Assembly (NCBI GenBank): GCA_030734395.1
Contig: JAUZTG010000003.1
Span: 558,001-622,000, forward strand
Direction: 5' to 3'
DNA from: Sarocladium kiliense
Taxonomy: Eukaryota > Ascomycota > Sordariomycetes > Hypocreales > Sarocladiaceae
DNA: 64,000 bases
The notes beneath the pieces are model-generated. The model was not told the origin of the DNA, did no database searches, and saw only the letters and a program-made list of their open reading frames with translations. Position numbers and translations under genes: made by a program. This document shows, piece after piece, positions 36,031-46,303 of this stretch. How positions within the stretch are numbered: the stretch's first letter is position 1; every line of letters starts with the position of its first letter.

Positions 36031-36806
36031 ATGCATTGTACGTTGGTCCCTTCGGCTAAGTTTCTGCGCCATGGCAGCCTAAACACTGACTTCGGCTCTC
36101 CCACAGTTTCCAAGAAGACGGTTTTGGCTCTTGCGCCGTTCCTCGTCGCTTCTCCCGCTGCGGCCGCACCTCGTGGAACACTCCATGATAGGCGAGAGTC
36201 TGCCATGGAAAGCCGGAACCCTGGCTTGGCGATCCTTGAAGGCTTCAGCCTGGCCATCGACCTTGCCAACGGCATCAAAGAAATGACCGAAGGTGCCAAT
36301 GGGGCTGACTCGGAGGAGAGCGAGCCGCGAAGCCTTGGTCAGATCAACGACCGTGGAACACAGGCAGTGTGCATATCGGGCGAGAAGCAGGTGAACCCTG
36401 CTTGGTTCAGGCAGACATTCCGAGGCATGTGCAAGGATGTGGTGGACTTTGGCGAATCGCCGCCGACCACAGGGAAGTACGAGAACATGGCTTCCATTAT
36501 CGAGAAGCACACGGCTAGCTGGGGTCAAGAGATTGAGTTTGAGATCGCCTGGTAAGTGACAGTCTTCAGAAAGCGAGTCAATGACTTTCTGACTAACATG
36601 CGACTGATAGGACTTACAAGGGTGGTGTCCCGGACTCCAACGGCGAGAACACCAAGTTTACCGTAGAACTCTGCGAGCAGCTCGTTAACGCCGTCGGTGA
36701 TCAATGCTTGCCCACCGAGTATGATGGAGAGCCTCAGACCCAGGGCGCGAAGCCAGTCACGTGGAATGATGAGATCCTGCTCATCTTGGATGTCACGGAG
36801 CCTTGA
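36031..36806 (+). CDS. small secreted protein with four cysteines (candidate effector)
   Basis: Three exons: a 7-nt first exon (36031-36037, ATGCATT), 36107-36551 and 36611-36806. The introns are 69 bp (GTACGT...CACAG) and 59 bp (GTAAGT...ATAG). The protein has 215 residues. Residues 1 to about 23 form a good secretion signal (MHFSKKTVLALAPFLVASP then AAAA). This appears only after splicing out the first intron; the unspliced frame from 35944 would bury it. The mature part has Cys91, Cys111, Cys172 and Cys183, which could form two disulfides. No domain is recognised. Size, signal and Cys pattern fit the loose class of fungal small secreted proteins, but effector function is speculation. Confidence 0.75.
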
Positions 36807-37603
36807 GTTTGCTCTGCGCGCTCTGTTTTCAAGAGTCGGTCTTTGTCTGAAGCGAAGCATGCACTCCTGAGTCCATCTGTATATTTATCTTTTTGTCTAG
36901 CAAGAGAGTTATTAGAGTGTGCTGCTGGCTCAGTACACGTTTTGATCTTGAAATTTGAAGATCAACCTTTTGTTTCACGAGCTGTTTCTGTTGGAATCTT
37001 AGTCTTATGTTCACATGACCCTGAGACTTTTGCACGGAATGGTCGCAACAATCTTGCATTCAAATTTGAGTCCAGTGAGGTTGACGTGATCCACAACGTA
37101 AAAGCTAGAGTGCACCCGGTGTAAGCATCCACGTTGCTCAATACGAACGGTGCCTTCAAGGGGCATTGGACTCATAGCACCCACCTTGCCAGTATGCGAC
37201 TATCCCATCTTCATACTACTCTTTATGGCCCTCCACTACATGATAAGATTCCCGTAGATAATTGAATCCAAATATTTTTGATGAGGAATAAGCTCTGATT
37301 AATACTGGATGCAAGCCACGCGTGGTAGTCAATCGGATTAGTCTGTTCCACCCATTTCCCACGCGTTCTAACCCTCTAGGGAATCGTCACCTCCAGGGAT
37401 CTGGCTGCCAACATGATTTCTAATCTCGAAGCTAGTTTACCGCATCTCCGGTCTAAAGACCGACCCAGAACTTGGAAAAGCGAATGAATGCCAAACACTC
37501 ATCTTGAACTTTCCAACCTGTGACATTGTCTCTGCTTTCTCATCCTTCCCGCTACTATTTACCTCATCGGCGGCCGATCCAGAACTTGGAGTCTCCACCG
37601 ACG
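36807..37603. other. intergenic region
   Basis: This holds the 3' UTR of the secreted-protein gene and the promoter of the bZIP-like gene. It is AT-rich in places. No gene recognised. Confidence 0.4.
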
Positions 37604-38748
37604 ATGCAGCAACGCAACACGCGAGAGACCACTTCGGTAAGACACAGTGATGATCTTGCTGTAGGTTCTGCGCCCAGCTGAAGCTTTGCCGTCGGAACCT
37701 TGGCCTAATCGAACTGTTGCAGACTCGGCGAGAACGCGGCCGACGCGCTCAGCGGGCCTTTCGCCAGAGACAGGTCGACACCATCAAGGAGCTTCAAGCT
37801 AGCAGAGCGGCCATGCAAGCCGCAATCGCCGGAATAGCTCGCATCTCGGCTCAATTAGACAGCGCTGAGCTTATTGTAGCAGTGAAGGATGCATGCGTGA
37901 TCGCTGGGATCGAAACACCCGAAAACTTGAGTTTAGGAAATCACGGCCGCATAAGTCACCCCGCCGACAATGGCCACGAAATACTGGGATCACCAGATAT
38001 GGTCGGCAACAGAGAGACATCATGGACAAGGCCCATAGACGCCACTAATACCCAGAACCAGTCTCAGACGATATTGCGCAGAGCTGCCAACATGAATAGA
38101 CAGTCCAACTATCAGCCCGGAAAAATGTCACCAACACTCGGCTATGGTGTCAGGGCTGGTCCTGAGACTTCAATATTTGTCGAATACCCACCAATGGACA
38201 TTGTTCCGTATCTCAGGGATGTCTCGTCCTTGGCAACCATTATATACTGGACCAGCCTAACCTGGGGCTACCACCTGTTAAGCGCTGCGCTCGATGGGAA
38301 TATCAAGGCCATGACCATAGCCGAGAAGGCTTTTGGCTCTGTCATGCCCAACAAAAACGACCGCGGTATTCTGAACTGCATCCACGCCCGCCTCACATAC
38401 CGCAAGATGGGCACCATCCACCGAGCCCATCCTGGCAATAAGCATGATCACGTCCAGAAGCTTCTGACAGCATCAGCTAGGGCGTTGGAAGACCAAGGAA
38501 CCTCACTAGAGACATTTATAACGCCAATGGCCATGGAAAGCTTGCTTAGACGAAGGCTAGGTGCTTCTTACGACATGGTCGATCGGAGTGTGCGCGGCCT
38601 GGGCTCGCAAGAGGAGATGACCCGCCTTCGCCGGCTGATTCAGAGAACAATCGAGGAAAGCATATGTCTCGGCGACGGACCTCGGTGGTCATCTGATAAA
38701 GTAGAAAGTACGATAGAGTATTGGGCCCGAGGCGCCGCTTTCGCATGA
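37604..38748 (+). CDS. bZIP-like transcription factor, Yap-type basic region
   Basis: Two exons (37604-37636 and 37723-38748; 86-bp intron) give 352 residues. The intron splits just before the basic region, TRRERGRRAQRAFRQRQ at residues 12-28, which matches the AQRAFR core of fungal Yap-type bZIPs. The invariant DNA-contacting Asn of the signature is replaced by Gly17, and the following helix (VDTIKELQASRAAMQAAIAG) lacks regular leucine heptads, so dimerisation and binding may be unconventional. The C-terminal half (IVPYLRDVSSLATIIYWTSL, then YHLLSAALDGNIKA) resembles the poorly characterised C-terminal region of other fungal bZIP regulators with this architecture. Nuclear regulator, target unknown. 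Confidence 0.8.
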
Positions 38749-39121
38749 TGCAATCTGCAACTTTGGTTGGATAGACTGGGGATGAAAGAAAGAAGCTACT
38801 CTGTATTCTACCACAGCACATGGATATCATCTTGTTCTCCATAGTGCATAGGACAATGATCTTTGTGACAAGTCTCGGGGAAATCTTTACTCTTTAAAGA
38901 ATGATCATATGGCCAGCCATAACAAACCAGCTACCATGTACCATTAAGGGAAAACAGTCTACACGGTGTTCTGCTAAGATTACAAGGTGGTTGCTCATTA
39001 CCTGTTCGAAGGTGTGTCAAAGTAAAGCTCATAGTCCAGCATGATGGGGATGCCTTCCTCCAGCGAGTCCTCGTAATTGCAAGGTATTTAAATGTACAGT
39101 GTATTCTCCTTCGCCAGTGCC
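38749..39121. other. convergent 3' intergenic region
   Basis: Between the bZIP-like gene (+) and the M20 peptidase (-). No gene seen. Confidence 0.4.
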
Positions 39122-40345
39122 TCAGCCGCATATTCGCATAATAAGACGCATAAAAATCACGATGCTGTCCAAGTAATCCGTTATATCTACTTTCTCATCT
39201 GGGCGCGTGTTGTACTTCCCCCCCGGTCCACACACAATCCCTTCCATACCCAGTCTCTTGTAAAGATGCCCAGCGTCTGAACCATAGAAACAGGTTGGCG
39301 GAATTACTCCAGTCGGCTGATCTTGCCCCCGGACAGATTGGTAAGCGTGGTTAAGAGACTTGACGATCTTGGCGTCTCGGGAGACCTCGAATGCAGGCAT
39401 TGTAGGCTCGAATCTCTGCTTAAGGGTGAACGTCATACCCTTGAAGCCGGAAACAACGTCCTCGATGACGCGACGTATGTCGTTCAGAACACCTTCTTGA
39501 GTCTGTCCAGGTGCATAACGTGCACTGCCCGCGAGCTTGCAGTAATCAGATACTTGTGAGGGGCGCCATGACGCCAATTCCCTACCCAAAGCTCCGTGTA
39601 CAATGCCGACCAAACAACGGTTGCATTTCTGATGTTCAGGTGTTTTTGCGCCTCCAAATGTCATCTTATCCATCCTTGGAATCAAATCACAAGCTGCGAG
39701 GATGGAGTCCGAAGCCTCTTCTTTGGCAGACATGTGTCTGGTGATGCCAAGAATCTCGATCTCGAAGACTAGACACTCCGAATGCATGGTGATGGCCTTG
39801 ACATCGGATGGCTCGCAGTTGACGAAGTAATCTGCAGTATCTGGTGTAATGTGCCCTTGATCGATCAGAGCCAATGTTCCAACACCCCCTTGCAATTCGC
39901 CGACCACGTAAGTCAGGAAGACTTGACCTCGGGGCTTCCATCCACTCGCTTTGAGAGCTTCGACGGCACAAAAGTAAGCCGCGCATCCCGACTTCATATT
40001 GCTCACTCCAATGCCGTAGATGAACTCATCATCATATTTCCCCTCCCAGGGATCTATTGTCCACCCTTCAGAGACTGGATTTGTGTCAAGATGCCCATTA
40101 AACAGGATGCTTTTCGGCTTTTCTGATGCTTGGCCTTTCAAAGCACCTTGCCATATTCCGACTGCATTCTGGCGTTTCCCCTCGTCAAAGGGGTATAATT
40201 CGGTTGTGAGTCCAATACTGCGCATCTTTTCCGCCATAAAGGCGGTCGCTTCTAGCTCGCCATCTGTTTTGGAGTAGCTCTTGATCTGTATCAACTGCGA
40301 TAAGAGCTCCAAGCAATGCTTCTCGTCAATGACTGGAACTTGCAT
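39122..40345 (-). CDS. M20-family peptidase/deacylase-like protein (ArgE/DapE type)
   Basis: A single exon of 407 residues, normal for M20. Fold-specific motifs are present in order: LFNGHLDTNP (His85, Asp87), YGIGVSNMKSG, YVVGELQGGVGT (catalytic Glu150), NCEPSD (Glu178), the dimerisation-domain TRHMSAKEEASDSI, and CGPGGKYNTRPDEKVDI near the C-terminus. Canonical di-zinc M20 enzymes have Asp, Glu and His where this protein has Asn116, Leu151 and Thr380, so three of five metal ligands differ. It may belong to a divergent subfamily or be catalytically altered. Relatives hydrolyse N-acetylornithine, N-succinyl-diaminopimelate, allantoate or N-carbamoyl amino acids. It is divergent from a DAL5-type permease. 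Confidence 0.87.
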   Translation of the reverse strand: MQVPVIDEKHCLELLSQLIQIKSYSKTDGELEATAFMAEKMRSIGLTTELYPFDEGKRQNAVGIWQGALKGQASEKPKSILFNGHLDTNPVSEGWTIDPWEGKYDDEFIYGIGVSNMKSGCAAYFCAVEALKASGWKPRGQVFLTYVVGELQGGVGTLALIDQGHITPDTADYFVNCEPSDVKAITMHSECLVFEIEILGITRHMSAKEEASDSILAACDLIPRMDKMTFGGAKTPEHQKCNRCLVGIVHGALGRELASWRPSQVSDYCKLAGSARYAPGQTQEGVLNDIRRVIEDVVSGFKGMTFTLKQRFEPTMPAFEVSRDAKIVKSLNHAYQSVRGQDQPTGVIPPTCFYGSDAGHLYKRLGMEGIVCGPGGKYNTRPDEKVDITDYLDSIVIFMRLIMRICG

Positions 40346-40499
40346 ATTCTAGGAATGAATTACGGGATAACGCCCTCGTAACTATGACAGAAGCGAGCAC
40401 ATTGGCCGCTTCCTATAGAAAACAATGTTGACTAAATAAATTAACGACAGTGAAAGGTGCGCACTGATCCGACCGACGGGCGGAGACCGGAGGCCGCAC

Positions 40500-41245
40500 C
40501 GGACGTTGCCCGATAGGACTAGCCAAGCTGTGCCGATTAGCCGGGTCCGCCTCCGTCTCCAGCCCGATGCCGGGGTGAGCCTTGTTGATACTAAGGACTT
40601 GCGCCGGACAGGTTGAAGAATGTGGAAAAGGACAGTGCTACCGTGAAATATGAGGTGTACTACCTGCCACAAAATCGTTAACAACTGTGTTTCCTTTGGG
40701 AGTTAACGAGACTACAAGACTCAAGTTCATCCGACACATAGCATGCCTCGACAGCCAGCAGAGGAAAGTGATCCCATATCAGATCAAAGGGACACTTCCG
40801 TGATTCTACTTACATCTGCACGTGAGCGTCGATACACATACAAACACAAGTAGCTTTATTTGGCCTGTCGGAATAGTTTCACCCGAGCAGGTCGCGATAG
40901 TCTCGATCAGACCTGTTGCGGCAACTTCAATCCAGCCGGTCACGATAGCCTTGCTCGAGCCAATCGCGATAGATTCGTTAGGCTCATCGCGGCAACCTTT
41001 ATCAAGCCGGCTGCGGCAACTTTAAATAAGCCGATTGGGACGGTTTGAATCAATACCTTTGGGCTTGTGCTCGTGCTCTTGACGAGTCTACCTGTAGTTA
41101 CTATGGGTCTCCAAGGATTATGAGCCAGCTAGCATTACCAAAATACCAATACAGCACTGGAAGATAGCCGATAAGACTAGGGGTGCCGATGACCCGGGTT
41201 GGCTGCCCACCTGTAGTCGGGGTTAGCCTTGTAAGCAGGGTTTCT
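40500..41245 (+). repeat. pair of diverged direct repeats flanking the minisatellite
   Basis: About 40500-40590 and 41150-41237 align in the same orientation. Shared blocks include GATAGGACTAG/GATAAGACTAG, GTGCCGAT, CCGGGT and CGGGGTGAGCC/CGGGGTTAGCC. They sit some 650 bp apart on either side of the 24-bp array. They could be remnants of a segmental duplication or of element termini. Confidence 0.5.
40866..41057 (+). repeat. 24-bp minisatellite, eight diverged units
   Basis: Units start at 40866, 40890, 40914, 40938, 40962, 40986, 41009 and 41033; the sixth has 23 bp and the last 25. Units alternate between a GCGATAG type and a GCGGCAAC type and mostly end in AGCC. Divergence between units is considerable, so the array is old. 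Confidence 0.8.
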
Positions 41246-41462
41246 TATCAAGGGATCGGACCGGGGCCCCAACCTAGCTTCACTTGCCAGTAGAGATGTT
41301 AACCTGTGGGACTGGCATTTAAAGGGACATTGATCACTTGATCAAATCATGTAATTTTAGGTTGGTTTACTGGTCAGTGATCTTGTCAACTAACGTCGAG
41401 AGTCTTCAACTTCAAAAGATATCGTCCTCATACCTAGTGATACTTAGGATTAACACTATACC

Positions 41463-43103
41463 ATGGCTGACATCGAAGCTTCGCAAAGACAGACTACTGT
41501 CGAGCAGCCTGAGGAAGACCTGAAGGGGTCTGGCCAGGTTGATGAAGGTTATGAGCTTTTCGACGAGGCGGCCGCGCATGAACTCACCCCCGAGAACAAC
41601 ATTGCAGTTCGTCGAAAGCTGGACCGTCACCTTCTACCTTTGATGTGTCTGAGCTATGGCCTGAACTATGTCGATAAAGTCGCCATGGGTTGGGCGGTCT
41701 TGTTCAACTTCCGCGAGGACTTAGGTCTTGTGGGAGACCAATACTCCTGGGCCAGCTCGATGTTCTACTTTGGGTACCTCGTTGCCCAGTATCCGGCCAA
41801 CTACATCCTTCAGCGATACAAGACCGCTACGGTCATCAGCGGCTCGATCATTACCTGGGGTATTCTCATGCTTGCGTGAGTAACCGAATTTGATTCGTTG
41901 CAAGATTGTGGGTATTTGCTGACCAAATCTCAGACATCTGGGTCTTAAGAACTTCGCAGGCTTGATGGTCGTCCGCTTCCTGCTAGGCGTCGCCGAGTCT
42001 GTTGTTACTCCCGGCTTCGTCATGTACACGTCCTTCTTCTACACCCGCAAGGAGCAGGTGCTTCGGACCATGCTCTGGGCCTGTATGCAGGGCATCTTCT
42101 CCATCGTTGCGACCCTCATGAGTTACGGTCTTGGACATATCACAAACACCGCCCTCGAGCCTTGGATGTACATTTTCCTCGTGCTTGGCTTGGCCAGTAT
42201 TCTGACCGGACTCGGCTGGGTTTTCTTCATGCCGCAGACGCCGAACACCGCCCGCTTCCTTTCTCACGAGGAGCAAATGATTGCTGTGCAGCGTGTCGCT
42301 TCCAACATGATGGGCATCAAGAACTACCAATGGAAGCCGTATCAGATGTGGCATGCGTTGGTGGACTTCAAGACTTGGCTTGTCCTGGCCTTTGTATTCT
42401 TCACCATGTTGCCCAACGGCGGTCTGACCAGCTTCGGTTCGCTCGTCATCTCTGGTCTCGGTTTCTCGCGCTTCCACACACTTCTCATTGGAATGCCTTC
42501 CTCCATTGTCAGCTCTGGCAGCATGCTTATCTGGGGCTCACTGTCACTCAAGTATGGCAACCTGAGAACGTGGGGCATGATCATCCCGCTTCTGCCCGCC
42601 ATTGCTGGCATCGCAGCTGTGTACGGAACCATGAACACGGATGCCAACAAGTACGGACGTGTCGTGGCATACTGGCTGATTAACTCCTACGCAGTCACAG
42701 TAAGTTTTTCTCCCTTCATGTGCAACAAAGAGGCTGCGCTAACATTGCATAGTGGCCATTTGTCTTGACTATTCTAGGTCAGAACATCGCGGGTCACACC
42801 AAGCGTGCGTTCACGAATGCGCTCATGCTCATCATCTTTGCGGCGGCGAACATTGCTGGTCCTTTCTTCTTCCGCTCTCAAGACGCCCCGCGCTACGTGC
42901 TCGCCATTGCCACTATTTTGGTCTGCTTCTGCGCTGCTCTGCTCTGCGCACTCGCATTGCGATTCCTCATGGTTCGCGAGAACACGCGCCGCGACCGGAT
43001 TTATGGTCAATTGGAGTCGACCCAAGACCGCGTTGACGGTATGCGTGTTGGTATGCACGACAAGACTGACTTGGAAAACACGGATTTCCGCTACGTCCTG
43101 TGA
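41463..43103 (+). CDS. major facilitator superfamily permease, DAL5/allantoate (ACS) type
   Basis: Three exons (41463-41875, 41934-42699, 42753-43103) give 509 residues; introns are 58 and 53 bp. The N-terminus is cytosolic and acidic, then RKLDRHLLPLMCLSYGLNYV leads into the first membrane segment, the usual entry of the anion:cation symporter family. Around twelve hydrophobic segments follow, with YFGYLVAQYPANYILQRY, MVVRFLLGVAESVVTPGF and PNTARFLSHEE at the expected places, and FVLTILGQNIAGHTKRAF in the seventh to eleventh segment region. DAL5-type proteins import allantoate, ureidosuccinate, dipeptides or vitamins by proton symport at the plasma membrane; the substrate here is unknown. 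It is divergently transcribed from the M20 gene. Confidence 0.9.
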
Positions 43104-43908
43104 ACGAGGAAAAAGAGTTCCTGTTTGCGTAGATCTTCCCCAATTTTCTTCATTTCTTGCGCGGACTAGGATAGTACAGGAGTAGCGATTTAGCTGCTTA
43201 GAGTAGTGATTTACAAGTCTCAGATTGCCCAAATCTACCCACTTCCCAGGCCCCAGTAATGTGAGGAGGTCCAGCGATAAGCTAGTTTCAGGGTTTCCGC
43301 AATGACTTTCGGACATATAGGAGAGAGGGTCCTCGCAACGCTTTAAGCTGGAAAGACTGCAGCTTGTTACTGTCGACGTGATTTACCTTGGCTTGACCCT
43401 TGCCTGCCACCAGTATCTGGCTGGTAACTGTTCAACTTTGGAACTTTGTGGTCACAAACCGCAACGACCTTGGTGGACACTAGCGAGTCATAACTGTGTC
43501 CGAACTCGACATGAACCGCCACTTAAATCCAACGCCAAGCTGGTTCAGGGATAATAAGTTCCCAAGAGTGGCACCCTTCATACCCCGTCGTACCCCGTAT
43601 ACAACATCGCATCTGCTAGTGATGACGGATAGGCGGGGATAACGTGGCCTCCCCCGCTTATGATAGGGGTGGTGCCGAGTTCCCACGGGCGTGGGCTGAC
43701 TCACTGAACCGATTCAGCAGGTGATAGACCTTCAGTGGATTCAGTCTCCATAATCAGATACGGAAAAGACAAACTCGCTATCTATCTGTTCCCTCTCGCT
43801 GCCTTGCCATGAAGACACTCGGCTCATCGCCCAGTTGCCGGGCGCCAAGTGCCAAGCCGGACGACACCGAGCCTCCGAAACCGGCACCGGCCTCCAAGAC
43901 CGGGGAAC
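43104..43908. other. intergenic region
   Basis: 3' UTR of the MFS gene and promoter of the M28 peptidase gene. No gene recognised. Confidence 0.4.
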
Positions 43909-46303
43909 ATGTCTCCGGGTCTCATTGTGGTCGGCGTAGTGGCTCCCGCTTGGCTTGGTGCCTGTATGGTATGTAGCGCACCAACCAGCAGTCCATCTCA
44001 CTTACACCCCTTTCGAAAACCAATGACTTGACCTCGGCGACAAAGGCGACAACACCAGGGCAAGACAAAGACAGCAACAATGGGCGCCTCATTCAACCAA
44101 CATGATGCCGAAGAATTCATGCTGCAGAACCCAGACGTAGAAAAGATCAAGCACTGGTCAAAGCTCTACAGCGCGGAGGCTCATTTGGCTGGTGATCGAG
44201 CGCACGCAGAACGGATCCGGGACTTGTGGCGAGAGTATGGCATAAGCGCAGATCTGGTCCAGTACGACGTACTACAGAACTTTCCCATCTCAACGGCGCT
44301 GAAGCTCTTCAATGCCGATGGATCAGTCGGATTTGAAGCGACTCTAACAGAAGATGAGCTGCCCGAGGACCCGACCTCATCGCCCATCAGAGGCCTGCCA
44401 GCATTCCACGGCTTTGCTGCCAACGGTGATGTCCAGGGCAAGCTGGTGTACGCAAACTTCGCGACCTGGGAGGATTTTGAGACACTGTCGCGTAAGAAGG
44501 TCGAGATCAAGGGAAAGATTGTGCTGTGTAAATATGGCAAGGTCTTCCGTGGTCTCAAAGTCCGCGCTGCTCAGCAATTTGGGGCCATTGGTGTGATCAT
44601 CTACAACGACCCTCAAGAAGATGGCAAATATACGGCCAAGAACGGCTACAAACACTATCCGCATGGACCAGCAAGACATCCGAAGAGCATCCAACGGGGT
44701 AGCGTGGATGCGTTCTCAGTGGCAGTGGGAGATCCGACGACACCAGGCTACCCAAGCCTGCCGGACACTGATGTTAAGCGGCAAGATCCAACACATGCGA
44801 TCCCAAAGATCCCCTCCTTACCGATCTCATTCGCTGAAGCAGAGCCGTTTCTCAAAGCTCTCAATGGCCATGGGAGGTTACCCGAGGAGATGGACAATTC
44901 GGCAGACTGGAAGGGCGAGATTGACAATGTTGAATACAGGACAGGGCCAAGTGAGGTCCATGTTTTCCTGTCCAGTCAAGGCAAGTTCAAACCATTCTCA
45001 GCAAGGAGTCTGTCAGCTAACACTCGCTCAACAGGAGACTTCAGAATTGCTCCAATCTACAATGTGATCGGGACAATTCATGGAGCTTCCGAAGAGAGTA
45101 TCGTGCTTGGCAACCACCATGATTCGTGGTGTTGCGGTGCCGTGGATCCCGTATCTGGTTCTGCTGCCATGAACGAGGTCGCCAGAACTCTTGGCACTCT
45201 CACTGCATCGGGATGGAAGCCGTATAGGAAGATGTAAGAAGAAAGTTGCCGAATCATTTCCCGTCCACCCAGCTAACATGCCTTTCAGCATATTAGCGTC
45301 CTGGGACAACGAAGAATATGGCCTTGTCGGCTCGACGGAGTGGGGTGAGGATAACGCAGCTGATCTAACAAAGAATTGTGTTGCATACCTCAACGTCGAC
45401 GAGTCTACCAACGGAGGCCAGTTCCTCGGAGCGCCTGGAAGCCCTTTACTCGAAGAGATCATCCGCTCCGCCGCACTACAAGTACCCTCGCCCATCTTTC
45501 CGGATCAGACAGTATACGCCGACTGGCTCGCTGATCAGAAACGTCACGATTCGCGTCTTGAGAGCCCCAGTCTCACACTCATGGGCACCGGCAGCGATTA
45601 CACCGTGTTCTTCCACCACCTCGGAATCCCGTCTGTGGACATGATCTTCAACCAGCAGGGTCAAGGCGTATATCCATACCACTCCAACTACGACAGTTAC
45701 TACTGGCTTGAGAAGTTTGGAGATCCAGGCTTTCGCAAGCACAAAGCGATGGCACAATTGTGGGGCATCATCACCATCAAACTGGCTGGCCAGAAGGTCA
45801 TCCCCTTTGCTACACAGAGCTATGCAGATGCTATACAGAAGCACCTTGAGGCTACAAAGAAGGAGTACCCGAAGCTGGATTATCAGGAAGTGGATGCTTC
45901 GCTGAATAAGCTCTCGACGGCCACCAAGACGTTTGATGAGCGGCTCCAAGTTCTGGCTGCCAAGACAGAAGACGCAGCGGAAGAAAGTATACAATCCACA
46001 AATCAGCGACTCATCAAATTTGAGAGGCTGTTCTTGACACCTAAAGACAAGGGACTCGCTGGCCGGCCATGGTATCGACACCAGGTATGTAGACTCTTTT
46101 ACTACACCAAAACCTCCGGGTTTCTGTTGGCTAACTACTCGTGTCTTTAGATCTTTGCTCCTGGATTCTGGCTAGGCTACGACGGCATTGTGTTTCCTAA
46201 GGTTATTGAAGCCGCGGCGAGCGGAGAGGGCCGAATCGCTAACGAGGGACTGCTGGATATCGCAAAGTGCATAGACATGGTATGTAGTGAGCTAGCACAA
46301 TGA
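43909..46303 (+). CDS. M28 peptidase, glutamate carboxypeptidase II (NAALADase)-like
   Basis: The secure part starts at ATG 44080. Exons 44080-44980, 45035-45233, 45289-46084 and 46151-46303 give 682 residues with PA, M28 and dimerisation domains. The first of these introns (44981-45034) appears to be a GC-AG intron. Zinc and catalytic residues are intact: GNHHDSW (His328), AVDPVSG (Asp338), SWDNEEYGL (Glu375 catalytic, Glu376), NVDES (Asp404) and YPYHSNYDSYY (His498). An optional upstream exon (43909-43968) spliced to 44059 would add a hydrophobic N-terminus (MSPGLIVVGVVAPAWLGAC), which suits the usual membrane-anchored topology. The family cleaves C-terminal glutamate or other residues from peptides. 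Stop at 46301-46303; a further small 3' exon cannot be excluded. Confidence 0.88.

Larger units (their letters stand above)
40346..41462. promoter_or_regulatory. shared divergent promoter region of M20 and MFS genes, rich in GATA motifs
   Basis: About 1.1 kb between two divergent starts. It holds a 24-bp minisatellite and two diverged direct repeats. I count eight HGATAR matches (GATA-factor consensus): 40511, 40895, 40943, 40967, 40999 (minus), 41162, 41169 and 41245 (minus). Equal base frequencies would predict about three. Nitrogen control by an AreA-like factor is therefore plausible but inferred. Confidence 0.4.

Noticed and set aside
40822..41048. Open frames over the 24-bp array encoding an 8-residue repeat
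   Set aside because: A 24-bp repeat stays open in several frames automatically; the repeats are diverged and no neighbouring coding sequence or signal fits.
40866..41057. Regularly spaced repeat resembling a CRISPR array
   Set aside because: Units are contiguous, with no unique spacers, and the DNA is eukaryotic.
41325..41345. Two TGATCA palindromes close together upstream of the MFS start
   Set aside because: Short palindromes of this kind occur by chance; no known fungal regulator is tied to this spacing.
7968..43103. Secondary-metabolite cluster (Zn2Cys6 factor, Nor-1-like SDR, MFS permease)
   Set aside because: No polyketide synthase, NRPS, terpene synthase or P450 is present, and the genes are separated by housekeeping genes.
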